Source: Candidatus Zixiibacteriota bacterium (GTDB taxonomy: Bacteria; Zixibacteria; MSB-5A5; GN15; FEB-12). Taken from it: a stretch of 5,098 nucleotides of DNA. Below are positions 1 to 5,098 of this stretch, piece after piece. The stretch is from positions 1 to 5,098 of the forward strand of contig DAOWMZ010000184.1 of the NCBI GenBank assembly GCA_030642845.1, read 5' to 3'. Both the position numbers and the translations under genes were made by a program. The number at the start of each line of letters is the position of its first letter. Within the stretch, counting starts at the first letter, position 1. Under the pieces are notes generated by a model. That model ran no database searches. It was not told where the DNA came from and worked only from the letters and a program-made list of their open reading frames with translations.

Positions 1-1
1 A

Positions 2-1063
2 GAACATCTTGATCTTGTTTCCCTTGGTACTGCTGCCGATATTGTACCGCTGGTTAAAGAAAACCGCACTCTGACAAATTTTGGTATCAAGCAAATTGCC
101 CGCACTACTAAACCGGGATTAAAATCTCTTACATTTGTCTCCGGGTTGATGGGTAAAGACATCAGTACCGGGCAGGTTGTTTTTATTTTGGCTCCCCGAA
201 TTAATGCTCTTGGTCGTTTAGGCGATGCCGGGGAAGCGATCAGGCTCCTGGCCACAAAAGATGAAAGAGTAGCATCAGAAATAGCCCGTAAACTGGACAG
301 TGAAAATCGACGACGTAAAGAGATTGATGAAAAAACACTTCATGAAGCTCTTGCTCAGATGGAAGAGGTCGTGGATATTGAAACGGATAAGGCGATAGTA
401 CTGGCTGGGAATGAGTGGCACCAGGGTGTAATTGGTATTGTTGCCAGTCGTCTGGTAGAGAGGTATCATCTCCCAACGGTTATGATTTCTGTTGTCAATG
501 GAGTAGGTAAAGGATCGGCCAGGTCTATCCCCGGATTCCATCTCTGTGAAGCATTAAAAGAATGCGAACATTTGCTGATCCGTTATGGCGGTCATAAGTA
601 TGCTGCCGGATTGTCCATAAAACCGGAACAGGTTAAAAAATTCAGAGAAAAATTTGTGGAAGTATCAAACCGGATTTTATCTGACGAAGATATCGTTCCC
701 AAACTGCATATTGATCTTGAAATTGAACTGACCGAAATTGATGATGGTTTTATGAATACCCTGGAACAATTTGCACCGTTTGGCCCCCAGAATATGCGGC
801 CTGTCTTTTTGACACGCAACTGTGAAGTTTCTGCCCAGCCTTATGTAGTGGGCAATAATCACTTGAAGATGCGGATCAGAAAAGGGGATGCCGAGTTTGA
901 TGTGATCGGGTTTGGATTTGGTGACATGGTTCGGATTATTTCATCCCGGGGCTGCATGGTTGATATCGTTTATGTAGTGGAATATAATACCTATAACAAT
1001 GTGACGCGCAAACAGATCAGAGTTAAAGACATCCGCCTGACAGCAGGTACATTGCAAGTTTAA
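2..1063 (+). CDS. recJ: Single-stranded-DNA-specific exonuclease RecJ, C-terminal part (5' end outside window)
   Basis: The reading frame is open from base 2 and ends at TAA 1061-1063, giving 353 residues. RecJ is usually about 560-580 residues, so roughly the first 200 lie upstream of the window. RecJ degrades single-stranded DNA 5' to 3' in recombination and in base-excision and mismatch repair, in the cytoplasm. The fragment opens with the end of the DHH phosphoesterase domain: LGTAADIVPL at residues 8-17 carries the motif IV metal-binding aspartate (D13), and APRINALGR is at 64-72. The DHHA1 domain follows, with VIGIVASRL near 143-151, GSARS at 171-175 (bases 512-526) and GGH at 196-198 (bases 587-595). 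After PFGPQN at 259-264 comes the C-terminal OB-like domain, about 265-353. Motifs I-III cannot be seen. The TTG/ATG pair at 146-151 is internal (Leu-Met), not a start, because family-typical sequence continues upstream. The following 126-base gap and its unrelated function suggest it is separate from the mutase genes. Confidence 0.95.
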   Translation, partial: EHLDLVSLGTAADIVPLVKENRTLTNFGIKQIARTTKPGLKSLTFVSGLMGKDISTGQVVFILAPRINALGRLGDAGEAIRLLATKDERVASEIARKLDSENRRRKEIDEKTLHEALAQMEEVVDIETDKAIVLAGNEWHQGVIGIVASRLVERYHLPTVMISVVNGVGKGSARSIPGFHLCEALKECEHLLIRYGGHKYAAGLSIKPEQVKKFREKFVEVSNRILSDEDIVPKLHIDLEIELTEIDDGFMNTLEQFAPFGPQNMRPVFLTRNCEVSAQPYVVGNNHLKMRIRKGDAEFDVIGFGFGDMVRIISSRGCMVDIVYVVEYNTYNNVTRKQIRVKDIRLTAGTLQV

Positions 1064-1090
1064 TCGGAATCTGTCGGTAAACATCGTGGC

Positions 1091-1112
1091 TGGTAGATGT
1101 CCACATCTGCTG
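1091..1112 (+). repeat. Stem-loop downstream of recJ
   Basis: AGATG (1095-1099) pairs with CATCT (1104-1108) around a four-base loop. The stem extends outward to 1091/1112 through one G-C pair and three G-U wobbles, giving about nine RNA base pairs. No T-tract follows, so it does not look like a standard intrinsic terminator. The wobble-tolerant arms suggest pairing in RNA. It may be a dispersed intergenic repeat or a 3'-end stabilising hairpin of the recJ transcript; neither can be decided from this window. Confidence 0.4.
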
Positions 1113-1128
1113 CTATTAAAATGAAATA

Positions 1129-1154
1129 GGGGCACAATGAGGACATGTGCCGCC
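1129..1154 (+). repeat. Second inverted repeat between recJ and meaB
   Basis: GGCACA (1131-1136) is exactly complementary to TGTGCC (1146-1151) across a nine-base loop. If G1152 is bulged, G1130 and G1129 can also pair with C1153 and C1154. No run of T follows. It lies 38 bases before the meaB start, so it could affect transcription or translation of meaB, or form a unit with the hairpin at 1091-1112. The function is unknown and chance cannot be excluded. Confidence 0.3.
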
Positions 1155-1189
1155 CACAAAGAGTTACCACAAGACCAATCGGATGAGTT

Positions 1190-2137
1190 ATGGATATTCT
1201 GAACAGGTTTTATAACAATGAAATCAGAGCATTATCTCGTATTATTTCCTATGTAGAGAATCGCTCTGATGGTTATCGGGATCTGTTAGCGAAGCTGTAT
1301 AAATCGGTGGGGAAATCTCTCCGTATTGGTATTACCGGACCACCCGGAGCCGGAAAATCCACCCTAGTAAATTGTCTTATCACCGAATTTCTCAAACTTG
1401 ATAAAAAAGTAGGAGTGATTGCTGTTGATCCTACTTCTCCGTTTACTGGTGGAGCATTACTTGGCGACAGGGTAAGAATTAATGAATTCTCCGGTGATAA
1501 TAATGTCTATTTCAGATCAATGGCTACCCGGGGAGCATCGGGCGGGTTAACTACAGCAACCAATAACGTTACTGTTATCTATGATGCCTTTGGGTTTGAT
1601 ATTACACTGATTGAAACAGTTGGAGTGGGGCAGGTGGAACTGGATATTATTGATAATTGCGATATTGTTGTTGTTACTATTGTTCCTGAATCCGGTGATG
1701 CGGTGCAGACCATGAAAGCGGGACTCATGGAAATTGCCAATATCTTTTGTGTCAACAAGGCGGATCGCCCCGGATCCGGGAGAATCATATCTGAGCTTCG
1801 ACAAACAATGGAGCATAGGAAAAAAGATGACGATGACTGGAGAATCCCGGTTATCCCCACCGAAGCGGTCAGTGCTAAAAATATCGATAAACTTATAGCG
1901 AAAATACTTGCTTATGTAGATTTTGTTAAAACAAACGGAATGTTTGAGATACATCGACGGAAGCAGATTCAAAAGCAAATTATGAATGTTCTTCTATATC
2001 GTTTTCAAAGGGATTTTCTTGAATCATTAAGGGGGAATCTCCAGCTTGAGAATATTATCAATGATATTTACAACGGGAAAACCAACCCCTATTCTGTTGG
2101 GGATCAATTGTATAATCAGTTTTCAAAGGCAGACTAA
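1190..2137 (+). CDS. meaB: MeaB/ArgK-type G3E GTPase, chaperone of a B12-dependent acyl-CoA mutase
   Basis: This 315-residue protein has the usual length for MeaB. The family (MMAA in humans) binds adenosylcobalamin-dependent acyl-CoA mutases, uses GTP hydrolysis to gate cofactor loading, and protects the enzyme from inactivation. Visible elements are: an N-terminal helical region with ALSRIISYVENR (14-25); Walker A GPPGAGKST (50-58); VDPTSPFTGGALLGDR (79-94) with the Mg-site Asp93; ETVGVGQVE (142-150), where the more usual Ser is Val149; a switch III-like GDAVQTMK (169-176) keeping the Asp, Gln and Lys of this motif; base-recognition NKAD (189-192); and a helical C-terminal dimerisation arm from about 245. 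ATG 1190 is the first start after an in-frame TGA at 1184-1186. The ribosome binding site (GGATGAG, 1181-1187) is weak. The mutase subunits directly downstream are the expected client. By family it could serve methylmalonyl-CoA mutase, but the residues of the neighbouring mutase suggest a MeaI-like chaperone of an isobutyryl-CoA-type mutase. Confidence 0.93.
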   Translation: MDILNRFYNNEIRALSRIISYVENRSDGYRDLLAKLYKSVGKSLRIGITGPPGAGKSTLVNCLITEFLKLDKKVGVIAVDPTSPFTGGALLGDRVRINEFSGDNNVYFRSMATRGASGGLTTATNNVTVIYDAFGFDITLIETVGVGQVELDIIDNCDIVVVTIVPESGDAVQTMKAGLMEIANIFCVNKADRPGSGRIISELRQTMEHRKKDDDDWRIPVIPTEAVSAKNIDKLIAKILAYVDFVKTNGMFEIHRRKQIQKQIMNVLLYRFQRDFLESLRGNLQLENIINDIYNGKTNPYSVGDQLYNQFSKAD

Positions 2138-2150
2138 GTCAAATTCTGTA

Positions 2151-2196
2151 TTTTTTAATTTTTCAGGTTTTACACTCAATTAATAGTATTAAAAAA
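2151..2196 (+). repeat. AT-only inverted repeat in the meaB-mutase gap
   Basis: TTTTTTAAT (2151-2159) is the exact complement of ATTAAAAAA (2188-2196) across a 28-base loop, shortly after the meaB stop codon. The stem has no G-C pair and the loop is long, so it would be weak. In such AT-rich sequence it may be chance. The surrounding gap (2138-2281) shows no convincing terminator, promoter or cobalamin riboswitch. Confidence 0.15.
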
Positions 2197-2281
2197 GGTT
2201 TCAAATTAACGGAAAATACCTCTTCCAAGTGGCTTGCGTTTCGGTGTAAGGTTGCTTATCTTAGCCAGTTAACTATGATAT

Positions 2282-2285
2282 GGAG
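2282..2285 (+). promoter_or_regulatory. Ribosome binding site deciding the mutase start
   Basis: GGAG lies six bases before ATG 2292. The same layout occurs before the dehydrogenase gene (GGAGG, then TGAA, then ATG 4504). The alternative in-frame ATG at 2280 has no Shine-Dalgarno sequence before it and itself overlaps this GGAG, so 2292 is the better start. Confidence 0.7.
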
Positions 2286-2291
2286 TGTGAA

Positions 2292-3989
2292 ATGTTTAGT
2301 AAGAAATTTCTGGATAAGCTAAAAGAGGATAAAGCCACCTGGAGTAAAAAGGCTGAGAAGTTTAAAGATAAAAAATCGATGCCCCGCTTTTTTACCGTTT
2401 CTTCTGTTGATATAGATGATCTCTATACACCCGATTCAATAAAAGGGGCTGATGCCGATGATCACTTTGAGAAAAATATAAATTTCCCCGGTGAATTCCC
2501 CTATACCCGCGGGGTGCATCATACTATGTACCGCTCCCGTTTGTGGACCATGCGCCAATTTGCAGGGATGGGAACTCCAAGGCAAACCAATAAGCGTTTC
2601 CATTATATCCTGAAACAGGGTGGAACCGGTCTGTCGACTGCATTTGATCTTCCAACATTGATGGGCTATGACAGCGATCATTCCAGATCATTAGGCGAAG
2701 TTGGTAAATGCGGAGTGGCAGTTGATACTCTGGCTGATATGGAAATAATTTTTGATGGAATAGAATTAGATAAAGTTTCAACATCAATGACTATCAACTC
2801 TCCGGCGTCGATTTTATTAGCAATGTATCTTGCCGTAGCCGAGAAGCAGGGAATCCCATTTAAAAAAGTGCGAGGGACATTGCAGAATGATATTCTCAAA
2901 GAGTACATTGCTCAGAAAGAATTTATTTATCCTCCTCGTCCATCAATAAGATTAATAACCGATATGATGGATTACTGCACCAAGCATGTCCCGCAGTGGA
3001 ATACTATTTCAATATCCGGTTATCATATCCGTGAAGCAGGTGCAACGGCGGTACAGGAATTAGCATTTACATTAGCAGACGGATTCCAGTATATTGAATC
3101 GGCTATCGAAGATGGTCAGGATGTTGATGATTTTGCACCGCGTCTTTCATATTTTTTTAATGCCCACTCTGATTTCTTTGAAGAGATTTGTAAATATCGA
3201 GCTGCCCGTAGAATAGTCGCCAAGAGAATGCGCTATAAATATAAAGCCAAAGATCCCAAGTCATGGCTCTGCCGTTTCCATACCCAGACAGCCGGATGTT
3301 CTTTAACTGCCCAGCAACCGGAAAATAATATTATACGTGTAGCTCTTCAGGCAATGAGTGGAGTATTAGGCGGAACGCAGTCTTTGCATACCAACTCGAT
3401 GGATGAAACTTTGGCACTACCTTCTGAAAAAGCTGTAACTATTGCCTTGAGAACACAGCAGATTATTGCCTATGAAACAGGAGTAACAAATACTCCTGAT
3501 CCATTGGCGGGATCATATTATATCGAAGCTTTGACCGATCAGATGGAAGCTGAAGCAGAAAAATATTTTGAGGAAATTGAAAGTCGCGGCGGTGTTCTTC
3601 AGTGTATTGAGGAAGGCTTCTTCCAGCAGGAAATTGCCCGAGCCGCCTATAGGCATCAGTTAGAATTGGAAAAGAAAGATCGAATCATCGTCGGTGTTAA
3701 TGATTTTGTTATGGAAAATGAAGAGATTGATATCCCGGTGCTAAAAATTGATCCAGAAACAGAAAAAGAACAGGTTGCTTTCGTAAAGAAAATTAAAGCT
3801 GAACGTGACAATGGAGCGGTTCAGGAAACATTGGCAAAACTTCGTGAAGTATCCAAAAATGATGGCAATACTTTCGAGGCTCTCTATGAGTGCTCAAAAG
3901 CGTATGCATCAGTAGGGGAGATGTGTGATGTCCTTCGTGAAGAGTGGGGCGAGTATGTAGAGACAGCCGCCGCCATGAAACCATGTTGA
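2292..3989 (+). CDS. Adenosylcobalamin-dependent acyl-CoA mutase, large (catalytic) subunit; isobutyryl-CoA mutase-type active site
   Basis: The protein has 565 residues from ATG 2292 (569 if ATG 2280 is used). It belongs to the methylmalonyl-CoA mutase large-subunit family: a TIM barrel that binds acyl-CoA and performs a radical carbon-skeleton rearrangement with adenosylcobalamin supplied by a separate subunit. Conserved features are [13 protein letters not shown] (78-90) with CoA-contacting Arg83, [10 protein letters not shown] (113-122), Gln198 in [18 protein letters not shown] (242-253) with Tyr244 and His245 (Tyr243 and His244 of the Propionibacterium enzyme), and [11 protein letters not shown] (359-369). 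The Tyr89 and Arg207 that grip the methylmalonyl carboxylate are Phe90 (bases 2559-2561) and Gln208 (2913-2915) here, as in isobutyryl-CoA mutase IcmA. Position 117 is Ala, not the Asp of 2-hydroxyisobutyryl-CoA mutase. The protein has no B12 domain; that domain is the next gene, 55 bases on. Databases will often label it methylmalonyl-CoA mutase. Family membership is very secure. The isobutyryl-like substrate is inferred from two residues, so no symbol (mcmA or icmA) is given. Confidence 0.95.
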   Translation: MFSKKFLDKLKEDKATWSKKAEKFKDKKSMPRFFTVSSVDIDDLYTPDSIKGADADDHFEKNINFPGEFPYTRGVHHTMYRSRLWTMRQFAGMGTPRQTNKRFHYILKQGGTGLSTAFDLPTLMGYDSDHSRSLGEVGKCGVAVDTLADMEIIFDGIELDKVSTSMTINSPASILLAMYLAVAEKQGIPFKKVRGTLQNDILKEYIAQKEFIYPPRPSIRLITDMMDYCTKHVPQWNTISISGYHIREAGATAVQELAFTLADGFQYIESAIEDGQDVDDFAPRLSYFFNAHSDFFEEICKYRAARRIVAKRMRYKYKAKDPKSWLCRFHTQTAGCSLTAQQPENNIIRVALQAMSGVLGGTQSLHTNSMDETLALPSEKAVTIALRTQQIIAYETGVTNTPDPLAGSYYIEALTDQMEAEAEKYFEEIESRGGVLQCIEEGFFQQEIARAAYRHQLELEKKDRIIVGVNDFVMENEEIDIPVLKIDPETEKEQVAFVKKIKAERDNGAVQETLAKLREVSKNDGNTFEALYECSKAYASVGEMCDVLREEWGEYVETAAAMKPC

Positions 3990-4011
3990 ACCACAAAGTG
4001 GCATTTATTAG

Positions 4012-4033
4012 ATAATTAGATGTTGTTAATTAT
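4012..4033 (+). repeat. AT-rich inverted repeat just before the small-subunit ribosome binding site
   Basis: ATAATTA (4012-4018) is exactly complementary to TAATTAT (4027-4033) with an eight-base loop. It ends directly before the purine-rich GAGAGAG (4035-4041) that should serve as ribosome binding site for the gene starting at 4045. A weak hairpin here could separate translation of the two subunits. Pure A/T composition makes chance plausible. Confidence 0.2.
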
Positions 4034-4044
4034 AGAGAGAGAAA

Positions 4045-4467
4045 ATGACTGAACAAAAAATAAGAGTGTTATTAGCCAAGCCCGGTCTGGACGGGCATGA
4101 CCGAGGTATTAAAGTTATCGCAGCTGCTTTTCGTGATGCCGGAATGGAAGTTATCTATACCGGACTTCGCCAGACACCTGATATGATTGTCAATGCTGCT
4201 ATTCAGGAAGATGTCGATGCCGTAGGCGTTTCCATTCTTTCCGGAGCCCACATGACTCTGTTTCCGGCTATTCTGGATATGATGAAAGAAAAAGGAGCTG
4301 ATGATATTATTCTTTTTGGAGGGGGAATCATTCCCGATGATGACAAGGAAAAACTTGAAAAATTAGGTGTTGCCAAAGTTTTTACTCCCGGCGCACCTAC
4401 TGAAGAAGCCATTGAATTTATTCGTAAAGCTGTAAAAGCTAAAAATGAAAAAGATAAATTAGTTTAA
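4045..4467 (+). CDS. Cobalamin-binding small subunit of the acyl-CoA mutase
   Basis: This 140-residue protein consists of one B12-binding Rossmann-like domain, corresponding to the C-terminal domain of one-chain methylmalonyl-CoA mutases and to the separate small subunit (IcmB is about 136 residues). The hallmark DGHDRG is at 16-21, with His18 as the lower axial cobalt ligand. [10 protein letters not shown] (60-69) supplies the Ser-X-Leu motif for the nucleotide tail, and FGGGIIP (91-97) is the glycine-rich loop lining the tail pocket. [14 protein letters not shown] (113-126) forms the final helix region, followed by a short Lys-rich tail. The ATG at 4045 is preceded by GAGAGAG (4035-4041). 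The gene lies 55 bases after the large subunit and 36 before the dehydrogenase, which indicates co-transcription. It should pair with the large subunit at 2292-3989. The domain alone does not reveal the substrate, so mcmA2-like and icmB-like names are both possible. Confidence 0.95.
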   Translation: MTEQKIRVLLAKPGLDGHDRGIKVIAAAFRDAGMEVIYTGLRQTPDMIVNAAIQEDVDAVGVSILSGAHMTLFPAILDMMKEKGADDIILFGGGIIPDDDKEKLEKLGVAKVFTPGAPTEEAIEFIRKAVKAKNEKDKLV

Positions 4468-4494
4468 ATAAAATAAATGAGGCTATGCCTTTGT

Positions 4495-4499
4495 GGAGG
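4495..4499 (+). promoter_or_regulatory. Strong ribosome binding site of the acyl-CoA dehydrogenase gene
   Basis: GGAGG is four bases from ATG 4504, in the 36-base gap after the small subunit. It is the closest match to the Shine-Dalgarno consensus in the window and supports ATG 4504 as the start. Confidence 0.75.
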
Positions 4500-4503
4500 T
4501 GAA

Positions 4504-5098
4504 ATGAACAAAAATATTGATGATCGCCAACAGGCTGTCAGGGATGAAGTCAAGGCGTTTGCTGAAAAGGAAATTTATCCTGTTTCACAAGAACTCGACC
4601 AGATGCCCGAACCACGAAAATTTCCTAAAGAGTTATACAAAAAAATAGCTACTGCCGGATTTATCGGTTATGCCATGCCACCAGAATTAGGTGGTCGGGG
4701 AAAATCACATCTTGAATATATTACTCTTGTTGAAGAACTCTGTTACCATGATGCCGCAATTGGTTTGATGTGTGCGGTAGGTGAACTTGCAACTCATCCG
4801 ATAATCATTTTCGGTTCCGATGAACAAAAGAATAAGTTTGTTCCCAAATGTGCCAGTGGTGAAATTATTCCGGCATTTGTTCTGACAGAACGGGAGGCGG
4901 GATCAGATGCTGCTAATCAAAGTACCGTTGCGGAAGTAACTGATGATGATTTTGTTCTCAATGGTGAAAAGATTTTTATCATGCACGGTGATGCTGCTGA
5001 TCTTGGTGTGGTTTTCTGCAAAGTAAAAGACAAACCAAAACTATCAGCTATTATCGTAGAAGATACCACTCAAGCCGGATGGGATGCCCGTACCCTTA
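4504..5098 (+). CDS. Acyl-CoA dehydrogenase, N-terminal half (3' end outside window)
   Basis: The frame opens at ATG 4504 after GGAGG and runs off the window after 198 codons; the family is usually about 380-390 residues. The enzymes are FAD-dependent and introduce a trans-2,3 double bond into acyl-CoA, passing electrons to electron-transfer flavoprotein. The N-terminal helical domain covers about 1-122, with AMPPELGGRG (57-66) and EQKNKFVPKCASGE (107-120). The middle beta domain begins with PAFVLTEREAGSDAAN (123-138), the flavin- and substrate-contacting signature. The next flavin-site segment, normally K-(F/W)-I-T-(N/S), reads KIFIMHGDAAD (156-166), so the usual Thr (Thr168 of medium-chain enzyme) is Met160. 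The catalytic Glu region is beyond the window, so activity and chain length cannot be judged. The 36-base spacing to the mutase subunit suggests it acts on a substrate or product of that mutase, plausibly butyryl-CoA or isobutyryl-CoA; this is inference from context. Confidence 0.93.
   Translation, partial: MNKNIDDRQQAVRDEVKAFAEKEIYPVSQELDQMPEPRKFPKELYKKIATAGFIGYAMPPELGGRGKSHLEYITLVEELCYHDAAIGLMCAVGELATHPIIIFGSDEQKNKFVPKCASGEIIPAFVLTEREAGSDAANQSTVAEVTDDDFVLNGEKIFIMHGDAADLGVVFCKVKDKPKLSAIIVEDTTQAGWDARTL

Noticed and set aside
146..151. TTG/ATG as the true start of a short RecJ-like protein
   Set aside because: RecJ-typical sequence including the motif IV aspartate continues in frame upstream to base 2, so this is internal.
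941..1159. Minus-strand open frame spanning the end of recJ and the intergenic hairpins
   Set aside because: It overlaps recJ in the opposite direction, resembles no family I know, and its non-overlapping part is the inverted-repeat tract.
1547..1978. Minus-strand open frame of 143 residues inside meaB
   Set aside because: It is opposite a clearly conserved GTPase gene, has low-complexity Asn/Ile-rich runs and no recognisable domain; it is a shadow of the coding frame.
2233..2279. Promoter candidates: CTTG (2233-2236) with TATCTTAG (2257-2264) resembling a Bacteroidetes-type promoter, and TTGCTT (2252-2257) with TATGAT (2274-2279) resembling a sigma-70 type
   Set aside because: The first rests on loose matches and an unproven taxon. 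The second would start transcription inside the ribosome binding site. Neither is strong enough to annotate.
2138..2291. A cobalamin riboswitch before the B12-dependent mutase genes
   Set aside because: The gap is only 154 bases, is AT-rich and lacks a recognisable B12-box-like conserved core or the expected multi-helix structure.
3991..4001. CCAC-AAA-GTGG hairpin just after the large-subunit stop codon as a terminator
   Set aside because: The stem is only four base pairs, no T-run follows, and the partner subunit gene begins shortly afterwards.
4480..4490. AGGC-TAT-GCCT hairpin between the small subunit and the dehydrogenase as a terminator
   Set aside because: The stem is four base pairs without a T-tract and lies immediately before a strong ribosome binding site.

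Overview
The window is bacterial chromosomal DNA of moderate G+C content with five co-oriented plus-strand genes. In order they are the C-terminal part of recJ, a meaB-type G-protein chaperone, the large subunit of an adenosylcobalamin-dependent acyl-CoA mutase, the separate B12-binding small subunit, and the N-terminal half of an acyl-CoA dehydrogenase. The RecJ and MeaB sequence style resembles lineages around the Fibrobacteres-Chlorobi-Bacteroidetes group and related candidate phyla (Zixibacteria-like, Cloacimonetes-like). That is an impression from remembered family patterns; no marker gene here fixes the taxon.

Layout: 2-1063 is recJ, open at its 5' end. Positions 1064-1189 are non-coding and hold two stem-loops. 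1190-2137 is meaB. Positions 2138-2291 are an AT-rich gap with no clear control element. 2292-3989 is the mutase large subunit, with its start moved 12 bases downstream of the longest open frame because of a ribosome binding site. 4045-4467 is the B12-binding subunit, and 4504 to the window end is the acyl-CoA dehydrogenase. The last three genes are separated by 55 and 36 bases and are very likely one transcript. meaB, 154 bases upstream of the mutase start, is probably part of the same functional unit, and recJ is probably unrelated housekeeping.

The main point is the substrate of the mutase. An automatic annotation would say methylmalonyl-CoA mutase. Two residues that hold the free carboxylate of methylmalonyl/succinyl-CoA in the Propionibacterium enzyme, Tyr89 and Arg207, are Phe90 and Gln208 here, which is the pair known from isobutyryl-CoA mutase. 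The subunit sizes (565 and 140 residues) also match the two-subunit isobutyryl-CoA mutase. Together with meaB, the three genes are the unfused counterparts of the parts of the fused mutase IcmF. The inferred role is interconversion of branched and linear acyl-CoA, for example isobutyryl-CoA and n-butyryl-CoA, with the neighbouring dehydrogenase oxidising the product toward beta-oxidation. That dehydrogenase itself has an unusual flavin-site segment (Ile-Met-His where Ile-Thr-Asn is usual). I saw no mobile element, CRISPR array, tRNA, rRNA or recognisable riboswitch.
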